The notes below the pieces were generated by a model. It had not been told where the DNA came from, ran no database searches, and was given only the letters and a program-made list of their open reading frames with translations. A program made the translations under genes and the position numbers. Below are positions 1 to 8,887 of a DNA stretch of 64,000 nucleotides, piece by piece (position 1 is the first letter of the stretch; the number at the start of each line of letters is the position of its first letter). Source of the DNA: Sulfuriferula multivorans (GTDB taxonomy: Bacteria > Pseudomonadota > Gammaproteobacteria > Burkholderiales > Sulfuriferulaceae); NCBI RefSeq assembly GCF_003851125.1, contig NZ_BGOW01000015.1:1-64000 (forward strand), read 5' to 3'.

Positions 1-193
1 CAGTGAGTTTGAACAGGCGCCCGTAGGGGGTAAGTTCGGGAAATTGTCCCCCGGCATGGCAGGCGACGCAGTTTTGGCCGGTCTGTCGTGCGAAGCTTGG
101 AACTGCACTGGCCGGGTTAGAAAAGCTCATCAGCGCCATTAACAATGTTGGTACCAAGAGCAGCCAGTATTTAATGTTCAATTTCGAGCTCAT
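1..193 (-). CDS. secreted c-type cytochrome (3' part cut by window edge)
   Basis: Only the first 64 codons are present; the gene runs off the left edge. The ATG at 193 follows a GGGTGAGG ribosome site. The N-terminus is a signal peptide (hydrophobic core WLLLVPTLLMALMSF, cleavage near PASA-V), followed by QTGQNCVACHAG, a CxxCH haem-binding motif, and then FPELTPYGRLFKLT. A haem motif right after the signal followed by an FPELTP-like stretch is what I recall from periplasmic cytochromes of unknown role in sulfur and nitrogen oxidisers; that recall is not a database result. It diverges from the FNR gene, with an FNR-like box between them, so oxygen-dependent expression is plausible. Function beyond electron transfer cannot be given. 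Confidence 0.75.
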   Translation of the reverse strand, partial: MSSKLNIKYWLLLVPTLLMALMSFSNPASAVPSFARQTGQNCVACHAGGQFPELTPYGRLFKLT

Positions 194-279
194 CGACCTC
201 ACCCTTTCAAGACATACATCACTAAAGAAATATATTCTTAACTGTTTATGATGCTAGGCTATCTAGAAGGGGGATAATC

Positions 280-293
280 ATGATCTGGATCAA
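280..293. promoter_or_regulatory. FNR/Anr-type box
   Basis: ATGAT-CTGG-ATCAA matches the FNR consensus TTGAT-N4-ATCAA at nine of ten defined bases. It lies between the divergent cytochrome gene (start 193) and the FNR gene (start about 554), about 87 bp and 260 bp from their start codons. It could control either gene; autoregulation of the FNR gene is an inference. Confidence 0.6.
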
Positions 294-553
294 CAAAAAG
301 TGCGAAAACGTACTTTAAGTCGTCAATATTTTCGGAGGAACTTACCCGCAGTCAGAGCGCGTTGAACGGAAGTACCACCAAGATGCAGCATGGGAACCCG
401 TTACGGCCGATTGTCGAGAGACCAACTGACACCAATGCAGTAAGTTTGTCAGAGGCATGCAGCACATTTTGAATCATGTATCACCCTGCCAACATGCTCA
501 CCCACAATGGGCTGGCAAAATGCTGGATATACCCACCCGAGCTGGAGCAGCTT

Positions 554-1300
554 ATGTCAAAACCATATAACAGGACCCCCTCACCACCGACTTTGGAATT
601 CATGTCATGTAAAGACTGTGACATGTATGGAATGTGCAGGCTGGCGAGTAATGGTGAAGATGCAAACGTTACCAATACACTGGTCAAGCGGCGATTTGTA
701 TTGAGACGCGGGGAATATCTCTATCGGAGCGGCGATACATTCCACGAAATCTACGCAGTTCGCCACGGATCGATAAAAACATATATTTACAGCAATGATG
801 GCAGGACCCAAATTACCGGATTTCACGGACGCGGCGAGATAATCGGGCTGGACGCCCTCAATGGCATGCGCTTTGCCAGCGAAGCCATCGTGCTTGAAAC
901 AACGAATATCTGCGAGATATCGTTTCCGCATTTCCTAGGCTTGAGCAGAAATATTCCCGACTTGCAGGATCATATGCTCGCTATCATGAGCCATGCCATA
1001 CTCCGCGGCCAGCAGATGATGCTGCTACTTGGAAAAAAGAACGCCACCGAGCGGCTGGCAACATATTTGATGAGTCTCAGTCGGCATATTGATAAGAATA
1101 AATCATCCCATCCCGCCTATAAGCTCACCATGTCGCGCAGGGATATCGCCAATTATCTTGGGCTGACTCAAGAAACGGTTTGCCGTATTCTGGCGCGCTT
1201 TCAGGAGGATGGCATTATCAAGATTGAGGGCAAATACATATATTTTGTCGATATGGATCGACTCGCCAACCTGACATCGGAAAGCCCGACAGAGCAGTAA
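554..1300 (+). CDS. fnr: FNR-family oxygen-sensing transcriptional regulator
   Basis: Crp/Fnr regulator of 248 aa counted from the ATG at 554. That start has GGAG 6 nt upstream and places the first cluster cysteine at residue 19; the frame is open back to an ATG at 476. CKDCDMYGMC gives Cys19, Cys22 and Cys28, and TTNICEISF gives Cys120. These match E. coli FNR Cys20/23/29/122, so a [4Fe-4S] oxygen sensor is well supported. The cyclic-nucleotide-type beta roll covers about residues 45-130, followed by a dimerisation helix and a helix-turn-helix near residues 193-222 with recognition helix LTQETVCRILARF. Glu and Arg of the FNR ExxSR reading motif are kept, but the serine is replaced by cysteine. 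It likely recognises TTGAT half-sites and controls anaerobic respiration. Confidence 0.85.
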   Translation: MSKPYNRTPSPPTLEFMSCKDCDMYGMCRLASNGEDANVTNTLVKRRFVLRRGEYLYRSGDTFHEIYAVRHGSIKTYIYSNDGRTQITGFHGRGEIIGLDALNGMRFASEAIVLETTNICEISFPHFLGLSRNIPDLQDHMLAIMSHAILRGQQMMLLLGKKNATERLATYLMSLSRHIDKNKSSHPAYKLTMSRRDIANYLGLTQETVCRILARFQEDGIIKIEGKYIYFVDMDRLANLTSESPTEQ

Positions 1301-1470
1301 CGAACTGCATTTGTGCCAAGTCCGCAATGTTTAACTTAAATCACCTGCGCAATTCGATGGTGTGTGCCGGGACAGCGCATATAGAGCTATGGCGCCATGG
1401 GTCTATGTCAGTCGCTCGCACGCCGTGTGATCTGCGATACGTGCACGCCAGTGTTGTAGCGTTGCATTGC

Positions 1471-1854
1471 TTAATGCGCACGCTTGGCGACATAGGTTTT
1501 GCGAGTGCGACGCGAGCCTGGACGCTGTTTCTGGATAATGACGCCCTTCACTACGGACAGATCCGATATGAGCGCATCCTCGTAGTTGGTATTGAGTGGA
1601 TGCAGGTACCAGTCACCCTCCCGCCGCAGCAGTTGACGGAAGATGTATTCTTCGTTGTGAAAGGCCAGCACAAAGGAACCCTCTGTCGTCAGGCCTTCCG
1701 GCTCGATGATAATGATTTCGCCCTCCTCGAATTCCGGCATCATGCTGTCACCCAGCACCATCAGGGCAAAGGGTTCGGCGCCCGCGCAAGTGCTTAGACT
1801 GGCATCGGCGGATTCCTGGGACACAAGCGGGATGATTTTCCTGATCGAAGTCAT
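1471..1854 (-). CDS. S24/LexA-fold protein, probably non-autocleaving
   Basis: 127 aa from the ATG at 1854, which follows GGGAGGG; the frame stays open further upstream without a comparable ribosome site. The core GDSMMPEFEEGE is the nucleophile-Ser region of the LexA/UmuD (peptidase S24) fold, and the following strands (FVLAFHNEEYIFRQLLR, WYLHPLN) fit the same domain. There is no helix-turn-helix, so this is a stand-alone S24-like domain. Where LexA has the catalytic Lys (VKRL) this protein has FRQL, an arginine, so self-cleavage may be lost. Function unknown. It lies convergent with the FNR gene and divergent from the sensor kinase. Confidence 0.6.
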   Translation of the reverse strand: MTSIRKIIPLVSQESADASLSTCAGAEPFALMVLGDSMMPEFEEGEIIIIEPEGLTTEGSFVLAFHNEEYIFRQLLRREGDWYLHPLNTNYEDALISDLSVVKGVIIQKQRPGSRRTRKTYVAKRAH

Positions 1855-2232
1855 TTTGCCGTGCCCTCCCCATAACTGGATAAAAACGCTACCCGCGTGA
1901 CGACTGCAAACCACACCTGCAATCGATGCTGTCCGAAAATAGAGTTCATGCGAATGCTCCGTTGTGCCTGGATAGTCCAATGATGCCTGTTTATGCAGGC
2001 AGCGCCTACCTGTTTCATCCCTGCAAATCGACGCAAAATTTAGCATGGAAGGTGGTTTACGCAAGTGGTACTAGCGATAAAATTTCTTCTGCAACGGAGT
2101 TTGGATTTATAGTGTTAGCAATTTCAATGCTTTGTTGCAGATCGCAGAGCGAAAACAGCATGACCAGAAGTTGGCCGGCGTACGCTTGGTACAAAAATTT
2201 ATCCATCAAGGCGGGCTTCAGGAGAGGAAATC
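1855..2232. other. intergenic region between S24-like gene and sensor kinase
   Basis: 378 bp between divergent genes. It must hold both promoters, but I could not place convincing -35/-10 boxes. The kinase gene is preceded by a strong AGGAGAGGAAATC ribosome site. No RNA gene or convincing small ORF was seen. Confidence 0.3.
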
Positions 2233-3444
2233 ATGCAGGATATTAGCGGTCCTTCCGCCGGATTTTCCGAATCGGTTACCGACCAGGGCTTATACAAGCT
2301 GCCTGCATTGCGGGTGCTATCAGAAATCGCCACCTCGCTCAGCACCAATGTCGATATCGAACGGCTGCTGGAGCGCTTCCTGTCAACCATGGTGCGACTG
2401 GCCGGCGCGGGCGCCGGTGCAGTGCGCGTGCTCACCGCCGACGGTACCGGGCTACGCCTGATTGGCTCCATCGGCCTGCCAGAGGAAATGCTGGAGCAGG
2501 AGCGCATCGTACCCCTGGGCTGCGGCGTCTGCGGCCAGGCAGTGCATGATTCCGCGGCCCGTAGCACCGAGGCGGTGCATCTATGCAAGAACAACTCGGG
2601 CCTGGAATTTTTCGGCGACCACTGCGTGAGCTTTGTGGCAGTACCCTTGCAGCACAAGGGCCATGTGCTGGGGGTTTATAACTTGTTCATGTTCGCCGAC
2701 GCCCCTCCCATTCCGGAAGAAGTACGGCTGCTGTTCTCCTCCATCAGCGAGCATCTGGGGATGGCCCTGGAGAACGTGCGCCTGACTCAGGAAAACATGC
2801 GCATCAGCCTGATGAACGAACGGCAAATGCTGTCCAACGAAATTCACGATTCACTCGCCCAAACCCTGGCCTACATGAACATTCGCCTGGAGATGCTCAA
2901 GGAGTCCGTGCACACAGGGGATAAGCAATTTACCGAAAAATATCTTGGCGATATGGAAGATGCCCTGGAGTCTGCCTATTCCGGTCTGCGCGAACTGCTC
3001 ACCCAGTTCCATCACCGCATGGATCCGCGCGGCCTGGTGCCGGCCCTGCAGGATCTACTGGCCGGGGCGTGCAAGAAAACTGAAGCCAGAGTAGATTTCA
3101 CCAACCACACCCATGGGCTGAATCTCACCCCGGACCAGGAAGTCCAGGTATTCCATATTGTGCAGGAGGCGCTCGCCAATATCTGCAAGCATTCCCGTGC
3201 CCACAACATTCACCTGAACATCGAGCAGGTCGACGATGCCTACCGGTTTACCATTACCGATGACGGCATCGGCCTCTGCGCCGCCGGCCACCCCGGCCCT
3301 GGCATGCATTTCGGCATCAACATCATGCACGGGCGGGCGAAGCAACTGGGCGGCAGCGTGGAGATCACCAGTCAGGCGGGCGCCGGCACGCGGCTGACAT
3401 TGATGTTTCCGTCCCAGCCTCCGCGCAAGAGGGATAACACATGA
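2233..3444 (+). CDS. NarX-like GAF sensor histidine kinase (HisKA_3)
   Basis: 403 aa, start fixed by AGGAGAGG upstream. No transmembrane segment is visible, so it should be cytoplasmic. Residues about 30-190 form a GAF domain, with Cys residues in LGCGVCGQAVHDS that could serve a cofactor or redox role (inference). A dimerisation/phosphoacceptor segment follows with NEIHDSLAQTL, the H-box of the HisKA_3 family that pairs with NarL-type regulators, and then an HATPase_c domain (EALANICKHS, ITDDGIGL). It overlaps the downstream regulator gene by 4 bp (ATGA), so the two form one translationally coupled two-component system. The signal is unknown; nitrate, NO or redox are guesses from the family. 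Confidence 0.85.
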   Translation: MQDISGPSAGFSESVTDQGLYKLPALRVLSEIATSLSTNVDIERLLERFLSTMVRLAGAGAGAVRVLTADGTGLRLIGSIGLPEEMLEQERIVPLGCGVCGQAVHDSAARSTEAVHLCKNNSGLEFFGDHCVSFVAVPLQHKGHVLGVYNLFMFADAPPIPEEVRLLFSSISEHLGMALENVRLTQENMRISLMNERQMLSNEIHDSLAQTLAYMNIRLEMLKESVHTGDKQFTEKYLGDMEDALESAYSGLRELLTQFHHRMDPRGLVPALQDLLAGACKKTEARVDFTNHTHGLNLTPDQEVQVFHIVQEALANICKHSRAHNIHLNIEQVDDAYRFTITDDGIGLCAAGHPGPGMHFGINIMHGRAKQLGGSVEITSQAGAGTRLTLMFPSQPPRKRDNT

Positions 3445-4112
3445 CGGTCAAGATCAAAGTCGTGCTGGTGGATGACCACACACTGTTCCGCAAGGGCCTG
3501 GCCGAACTGTTGGAACACTCGGGCACCATCAGCGTGGCCGGCATTACCGGCGACGTCGAGGAAGCACGTCGTATGCTGAGAGAAATACACCCCGACGTGG
3601 TGATCATGGATTTGCACATGCCGGCGGTGGACGGCATTACCCTGCTGAGCCAATTCCACCAGGAAGGGCTGCTATTCCCGACGCTGATTCTGACGGTGAG
3701 CGACGACCAGGGCGACATGGCCAATGCCCTGCGCGCAGGCGCCCGCGGTTATCTGCTCAAGAATATGGAGCCGGCCGAGGTGGTGGACGCCATCCAGCGC
3801 GCGGCCCGGGGCGAAACTGTGGTGGCACCGACGATGACCGCCAAACTGGTGAATCTGCTGGATGCCAAACAGGGCAAGAAAGACTCGCTCATCGAACAAC
3901 TGACCCAGCGCGAGCAACAGATACTTGGCTGCCTGGCCAAGGGGGAAAGCAACAAGGTCATCGCCCGTAATCTGGGAATCAGTCACGATACTGTCAAGCT
4001 GCATGTGCACAACATTTTTTCCAAGCTCAACCTCACTTCCCGGGTGGCCGCAGCGGTATTTGCCGTGGAGCAACGGCTCGGCCAGTCCGGCACCGGCGCC
4101 TCCAAATCGTAA
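3441..4112 (+). CDS. NarL/FixJ-family response regulator
   Basis: 223 aa. The receiver domain carries the acidic pair in LVDDHTLF, the phosphoacceptor Asp in VVIMDLHMP (about residue 56) and the conserved Lys in YLLKNMEP. The C-terminal LuxR-type helix-turn-helix is LTQREQQILGCLAKGESNKVIARNLGISHDTVKLHVHNIFSKL. It overlaps the upstream kinase gene by 4 bp. It is closest in form to NarL, and targets are not evident from the sequence. A NarL-like palindrome lies in the dsrA upstream region at 24334-24349, but linking the two is speculation. Confidence 0.87.
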   Translation: MTVKIKVVLVDDHTLFRKGLAELLEHSGTISVAGITGDVEEARRMLREIHPDVVIMDLHMPAVDGITLLSQFHQEGLLFPTLILTVSDDQGDMANALRAGARGYLLKNMEPAEVVDAIQRAARGETVVAPTMTAKLVNLLDAKQGKKDSLIEQLTQREQQILGCLAKGESNKVIARNLGISHDTVKLHVHNIFSKLNLTSRVAAAVFAVEQRLGQSGTGASKS

Positions 4113-4180
4113 TGCACGGTAAAAACCCGGTCCTGAAAAAGGCATTTTAACCACGGGGAACACGGAGGAGAATCAATGCA

Positions 4181-4352
4181 TTGCGTAGTTTTACCCTGTT
4201 TAGCGCATAGCAGAAATGTCCGTTGGTGATTACATAGTGGGGCAGGACAAACGGAATTTTATGGAGTGCAGCGCGCCGGGCGCGCGTATCGCGGAGATCA
4301 ATAATTTGTCAGCAGAATATTGCAATGCCGGACGCGACCCTTTGGCCCCTAT
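4181..4352 (+). repeat. direct repeat copy 1 (~170 bp, mate at 4919-5090)
   Basis: Aligned without any gap to 4919-5090 (offset exactly 738 bp), with 32 mismatches in 170 positions by hand count, about 81% identity. The most conserved block encodes APGARI..INNLSAEYCNA in one frame. In this copy that frame is open from an ATG at 4261 to a stop at 4387-4389 (42 aa), and upstream to an ATG at 4216. It is preceded at 4150-4170 by a single arm of the CCACAGAG-type repeat seen elsewhere. It may be a decayed duplicated gene or an old mobile-element remnant; no transposase was recognised. Confidence 0.7.
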
Positions 4353-4502
4353 TCGATTCGTCGAACGAGCAGCAATTATCTCAAAATGAAACGCCCCGAG
4401 AGATTCTTGAGGAAACTTTTGAATACGCGGGTAGCATTTCACGGTCAAACGAGGACGGTTGGTTTTACGACGACGACCCGTCAAAATGAATGGGAGAAAG
4501 AC

Positions 4503-4802
4503 ATGCCGAAGGTTTTTTTCGTGAAGGACGGCAGCGGTGACAGCCATACAAGTCGCGGATACCATGCAAAATTCGAGGACATCGCAAATATGGTCGCCGG
4601 ATTTGAATTGCGCTTCTCAGCCACCGGACCAACTATCAACCCCGAAACGAAAGTGGCGCCATTTTCCCCATACCGATACGTCGTCGTTGAGGTAGAGGAC
4701 GGAGAATTAGCTGCTCGCTTTTCTCGCGCAGGCTTCTATCTTGTCGTCGGCCTAGATGCGGAACAGGCGGGGACCATGCTCGGCATTTCGAATCCGCAAT
4801 GA
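4503..4802 (+). CDS. hypothetical protein between two direct repeats
   Basis: 99 aa from the ATG at 4503, which has GGGAGA 6 nt upstream; the frame is open further upstream to 4320 but lacks a ribosome site there. The protein starts MPKVFFVKDGSGDSHTSRGY, has a GFELRFSATGP segment and ends in LDAEQAGTMLGISNPQ. No signal peptide, membrane helix or known motif was seen. It is enclosed by the two copies of the ~170-bp repeat, suggesting that it arrived or was duplicated with them. Function unknown. Confidence 0.5.
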   Translation: MPKVFFVKDGSGDSHTSRGYHAKFEDIANMVAGFELRFSATGPTINPETKVAPFSPYRYVVVEVEDGELAARFSRAGFYLVVGLDAEQAGTMLGISNPQ

Positions 4803-4918
4803 ACGGTTGGGGAGATAGGTAACAAAATAGTCTGGGACATGGATAACACCCTATTTGCATTTTAGTCTGCCATATTCATCCTCAATTCGGAAAGAAGAAA
4901 ATAATCGGACCCATTTTC

Positions 4919-5090
4919 TTGCGTAGTTTGACTCTGTTTAGAGCAAAATAGAAATGTCTGTTGGTGATTAAATAGCGGGGCATGGCAAGTGAGATTTTAT
5001 GAAATGCGGCGCGCCGGGCGCACGCATCGTGGCAATCAATAATTTGTCAGCAGAATATTGCAATGCAAGATGCGATCCCGCGGCTCTTAT
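4919..5090 (+). repeat. direct repeat copy 2 (mate at 4181-4352)
   Basis: Second copy of the ~170-bp repeat, ungapped relative to copy 1. The ATG at 4216 of copy 1 corresponds here to a short frame closed by TAA after five codons. A frame from the ATG at 4999 stays open for 55 codons to 5164-5166 and contains the same INNLSAEYCNA block. Over 27 aligned codons I count about five silent and six amino-acid-changing differences, which does not settle whether the block is coding. The copy runs into the start region of the DUF2726-like gene. Confidence 0.65.
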
Positions 5091-5134
5091 TGCATGCACC
5101 AGATTCGACTATAACTCGGACGGCCCGCGAATTT

Positions 5135-6406
5135 ATGACAATAAACACTTCTCCATTTACCCTTAAGCCAGTTGCTGACAAGGAGTTAACGAAGGTAGCT
5201 ATTTCGATTCTGGAATGGCTAAATAAACAATCCAATAGATATGATCTAGCTATTCATTTCCCTTTGTCTCAGGCGATCGATCCAAAGTCACACGAGGCTT
5301 CTAAATCCCTCATGGGTTTGCAATATACTGGCACTATTCCGCTTGCAATTCTTACCCCATTCCCTAATGGGAAACTTCTAGCAACAGTGTTTGATATAAA
5401 GTCGGAAGACCCTCTGATTACTGAGATACTCTTGAAGACGGGCGTTAAAGTTATCACCAAGGATGCTTTTTCTAATCTGACCCCAAGAGATATTATGGAT
5501 GCGCTAAATGGTGAGAGAAAATCCAAACTTTATGAGCGTAACTCAGTTGGTTTTCAGCAGTTTCAGGCATACAAGATTATTGCTGATCGGGCTGGTCCCC
5601 TCGAGCAATACAATCCATTTGTTCTTTTGCATGAGGTTAGGGCGTCCTCCATCGCAACCATCAAGCGGGAAGCCATCCACTCAAACAGTTCTTCATGGGG
5701 ATATATTTGGGACCATGCACAAAAAACATCTTTTGATTGTTTGGTAGTAGAAAAAAACTCCATGTATCCATTACTTGCTGTCGAATTTGATGGAGGACAT
5801 CACCAAGACGATAAACAAAAGCGCAAGGACGAACTCAAGAATGAATATTGCAATAAATTGTCGCTCCCTTTAATTCGGATAAACGAATGCTACTTAAATA
5901 ATGATTTGACTCCGGCATTTCTTGAATATCAAAAGTCATATTTCTTACAAGGGCTGATATTTGAAGTGCTAGGACACGCATATTTAAAACGTATCGATCA
6001 ATTAAAATCCAGAAAGAAAATCTCTGATTTCACCGATAAGCAGCGCGACATTAATCCTGATATTACATCGGAAAGCATCGTATTTAAGTACTTTGCCGAT
6101 GAAGAAGTGAGGATAGATGAACAAGTTAGCCAGCAAGCGGAAGAATGGGAAAAAGAACGTCTTTGTAATGAATACAAATCAATATATAACGCTGATCCAG
6201 AGATTCAATTTTCAACCGATAGGTTCGAAAGAATTTTTGCTAGCTTAGCTGTACCGGTAGTTGTCTCCAGAAAAACATTAATTTTTAATTGCCCAACTGC
6301 AATAAAGGCTGAAATCTTTGGGATTGATAATCGTGATCTCGAATCTCTAATTAAAAATTACATGAGTAGATTTTTGCTAGAACTTGCAATTTCAGCTGGA
6401 AATTAA
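5135..6406 (+). CDS. DUF2726-like / PD-(D/E)XK nuclease-fold candidate
   Basis: 423 aa from the ATG at 5135 (MTINTSPF); an in-frame ATG at 5063 would add 24 residues that overlap the repeat. AT-rich coding unlike the flanking core genes, consistent with transfer. Central block: FDCLVV, then LLAVEFDGGHHQDDKQKRKDE and LSLPLIRIN. This matches the layout of DUF2726-type proteins (Asp, then Glu-x-Asp-Gly, a basic helix, then PLIRI), a restriction-endonuclease-like fold. The N-terminal ~120 residues include a repeat of the same flavour (IPLAILTPFPNGKLLATVFDIKS with KVITKDAF). The C-terminus is a charged helix (QAEEWEKERLCNEYKSIY) and an unassigned tail. DNA cleavage and a defence role are inferences. 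Confidence 0.6.
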   Translation: MTINTSPFTLKPVADKELTKVAISILEWLNKQSNRYDLAIHFPLSQAIDPKSHEASKSLMGLQYTGTIPLAILTPFPNGKLLATVFDIKSEDPLITEILLKTGVKVITKDAFSNLTPRDIMDALNGERKSKLYERNSVGFQQFQAYKIIADRAGPLEQYNPFVLLHEVRASSIATIKREAIHSNSSSWGYIWDHAQKTSFDCLVVEKNSMYPLLAVEFDGGHHQDDKQKRKDELKNEYCNKLSLPLIRINECYLNNDLTPAFLEYQKSYFLQGLIFEVLGHAYLKRIDQLKSRKKISDFTDKQRDINPDITSESIVFKYFADEEVRIDEQVSQQAEEWEKERLCNEYKSIYNADPEIQFSTDRFERIFASLAVPVVVSRKTLIFNCPTAIKAEIFGIDNRDLESLIKNYMSRFLLELAISAGN

Positions 6407-6453
6407 CTGGGTCGCACTCGATATTCATACTTACCCTTTAACATAAAAGCTGG

Positions 6454-7194
6454 TTAATTACCCGCATTTAATTCAAAACGCTCTTTGTGCCGCGTCAAAA
6501 TGTCGACATGCTTTTCGGCACCGAGAGCTTTGGCCACCAAAATATGAGAGAGAAAACTGCGATACATGTAGTTCCAAAGATCACGCGTGTGTTCGTCAAT
6601 CCTTGGCGTTCCGAGCATCCCTTGTGTATGAAAATGAGGCGGGTTTCCACCATAGCTATCCATAATGTGTGGTGAAGCGCCGTGAATAAAACCAGAATAT
6701 GCCTTGCTTAAGGTTCTGCTTAATTCGATTCTGCAGCTCGGGTTTAGGGGTGCTCCTTCGACGCTCGCAATATATGCCCTAATTTTTTTGCGGGACACCA
6801 TTTCTCTCTTTTGCTCTGATTTTACTGGGTTTCCGGATTCATCAAATTCTTCCTCCCAGAAAGACGCTAAATACCGTTCGTGCAGAGGTGTAATTTTGTC
6901 ATTTGTAACCGCATAAACTAAGAAGAGGACATCCTCGTTGGTTTCATCAATTACTCGATGGAGCATTGCTTGCTCTTGGACATGCCCATGCATCAGAAGT
7001 AAGCGGGCCGCTCTTATCGTGCTTTGCACGCGCGCGAGTTTTTGAACTAGTGCTTGATATATATCTTGTTCTTCAAATCGATACACCCAACCATAGGTCT
7101 TTGCTACCAACTTGGGTTTGTTCGGCATTGCCGCTTCAAAGTCACGAAATGTAAGCTCCATCAATTCGAGCATTTTGCCAAAATCGGCATCCAT
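6454..7194 (-). CDS. hypothetical protein, alpha-helical, unknown function
   Basis: 246 aa from the ATG at 7194. The composition is mostly helical and soluble, with no signal or membrane segment. Recognisable stretches are MHGHVQEQAMLHRVIDETNEDVLFL and SGFIHGASPHIMDSYGGNPPHFH. The layout resembles uncharacterised DUF5677-type or HEPN-like helical proteins, but I cannot support a family call. It is convergent with the DUF2726-like gene and has similar AT-rich coding, so it probably belongs to the same accessory patch. Confidence 0.55.
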   Translation of the reverse strand: MDADFGKMLELMELTFRDFEAAMPNKPKLVAKTYGWVYRFEEQDIYQALVQKLARVQSTIRAARLLLMHGHVQEQAMLHRVIDETNEDVLFLVYAVTNDKITPLHERYLASFWEEEFDESGNPVKSEQKREMVSRKKIRAYIASVEGAPLNPSCRIELSRTLSKAYSGFIHGASPHIMDSYGGNPPHFHTQGMLGTPRIDEHTRDLWNYMYRSFLSHILVAKALGAEKHVDILTRHKERFELNAGN

Positions 7195-7468
7195 GATTTA
7201 ACACCTAATGTCGGATATATGGACTCCCCCCTTTTTGCAAGGATGAAGCAATTTCGAGAAACAAGAATCTAACTGCAAGCAATATATCCGGCCTGTTGTT
7301 GAGCATAGTGCTCTGGCCCTGATGACATTCGCTCGCATAAAGGGGGACATCTTGTCTTATGATATTTTAGCCCAGCAACAGCAAGACAAACGCGGTCAAA
7401 TCTTGCCCTAAAGAATTCGAGCTCAAAAGCTTCTGGTTTCCCCCGCACTCCCCGTGATTCAAATGCCT

Positions 7469-8869
7469 TTAGGTTTTATTGCACGCCTCGGTGCGGAACC
7501 AGGCCAGTTTCTCGTGCAGCTTCACCACATTGCCCACGATGATGAGCGTGGGCGGCTTGAACTCGGCCTCAGTGGCGAGCGCCGGCAGCGTTTCCAGGGT
7601 GCCCACCAATACCCGCTGGCGCACCGTGGTGCCCTGCTGCACGATGGCGACGGGCGTGGCCGCGGGCAAACCATGTGAAATGAGTTCCTTGCACAGGATG
7701 GGCAGGCCCAGCAGTCCCATGTAAATCACCACAGTCTGATTGGGCCGGGCCAGCGCATCCCAGTCCAGGTTGATGCTGTCGTCCTTGAGGTGCCCGGTGA
7801 CGAACACGCAGGACTGTGCGTAATCCCGGTGGGTGAGCGGAATGCCCGCATAGGACGCCACGCCCGACGCCGCAGTGATGCCCGGTACCACCTGGAACGG
7901 GATGCCGTTTTCCGACAGGGTTTCGATTTCTTCTCCGCCACGGCCGAAAATGAACGGGTCGCCGCCCTTGAGGCGCAGCACCCGTTTGCCTTGCTGGGCA
8001 TAACGCACCAGCAACTGGTTGATGCCCTCCTGTTGCATGGTATGGTTGGCGCGCTCCTTGCCCACATAAACGCGCTCCGCATCGCGTCGGCACATGTCGA
8101 GTACCGCATCGGCAACGAGATGGTCATAGATTACCACGTCGGCCTGCTGCATCAGCCGCAGCGCCCGGAAGGTCAGCAGGTCCGGGTTGCCGGGGCCGCC
8201 GCCCACCAGGTAAACCTCGCCTTGCGGCAAGTCATCGGTTTCCTCGTCCAGTTGCTGCTTGAGCGCTGCTTCAGCCGCCGCTTCATTGCCGGCGTAAACC
8301 AGCTCGGCAATCGGTCCCTGGAGAACTTTTTCCCAGAACATGCGGCGTTTGGCTGACAGGGAAAATTTCTTTTTCACCTCGTCGCGGAAGCTGGCGGCAA
8401 GCAACGCCAACCGGCCATAGCTGGAGGGAATCAGGGTTTCCAACCGCGCGCGCAACAGCCGTGCCAGCACCGGCGCGGCGCCACCGCTGGACACCGCCAC
8501 CAGCAGCGGCGAACGGTCGATGATGGCAGGCAGCACGAAGCTGCACAGCTCGGGCCTGTCCGCCACGTTCACCGGCAGATGACGGTCGCGCGCAGCCTGG
8601 GATACCATGCGGTCGAGGTCGTCGTCCCCGCTGGCGCAAATCACCAATGCAACCTCGTCGAGCAGCGCCAGCTCGAATCCGATCTTGCGATGGGCAAGCC
8701 GGTCCTGGTCCTTGAGTTCGGTAAAAGCGGGCACGAGTTCTGGCGCCACGACAGTTACCTGCGCACCGCACTGAAGCAGCAGCGCCGCCTTGCGCGCGGC
8801 GGTTTCGCCACCGCCCACCACAAGGCAGCGCTGGCCGCGAATATCCATAAATACAGGAAGAAAATTCAT
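7469..8869 (-). CDS. cysG: sirohaem synthase (trifunctional CysG)
   Basis: 466 aa. The N-terminal precorrin-2 dehydrogenase/sirohydrochlorin ferrochelatase half starts [21 protein letters not shown] (NAD-binding GGGxxA) and carries [23 protein letters not shown]. The C-terminal half is uroporphyrinogen-III C-methyltransferase, with [20 protein letters not shown] and [16 protein letters not shown]. Length is usual for trifunctional CysG. It makes the sirohaem needed by DsrAB and by assimilatory sulfite and nitrite reductases. It is the last gene of the dsr run, 18 bp after the LpdA-like gene, so co-expression with dsrAB is likely. Confidence 0.93.
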   Translation of the reverse strand: MNFLPVFMDIRGQRCLVVGGGETAARKAALLLQCGAQVTVVAPELVPAFTELKDQDRLAHRKIGFELALLDEVALVICASGDDDLDRMVSQAARDRHLPVNVADRPELCSFVLPAIIDRSPLLVAVSSGGAAPVLARLLRARLETLIPSSYGRLALLAASFRDEVKKKFSLSAKRRMFWEKVLQGPIAELVYAGNEAAAEAALKQQLDEETDDLPQGEVYLVGGGPGNPDLLTFRALRLMQQADVVIYDHLVADAVLDMCRRDAERVYVGKERANHTMQQEGINQLLVRYAQQGKRVLRLKGGDPFIFGRGGEEIETLSENGIPFQVVPGITAASGVASYAGIPLTHRDYAQSCVFVTGHLKDDSINLDWDALARPNQTVVIYMGLLGLPILCKELISHGLPAATPVAIVQQGTTVRQRVLVGTLETLPALATEAEFKPPTLIIVGNVVKLHEKLAWFRTEACNKT

Positions 8870-8887
8870 GATTCGGTCTGGGCCGGG

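Noticed and set aside
1327-1797. Plus-strand frame of 156 codons opposite the S24-like gene
   Set aside because: Antisense to a gene with a clear GDSMMP motif and ribosome site; no domain in the translation.
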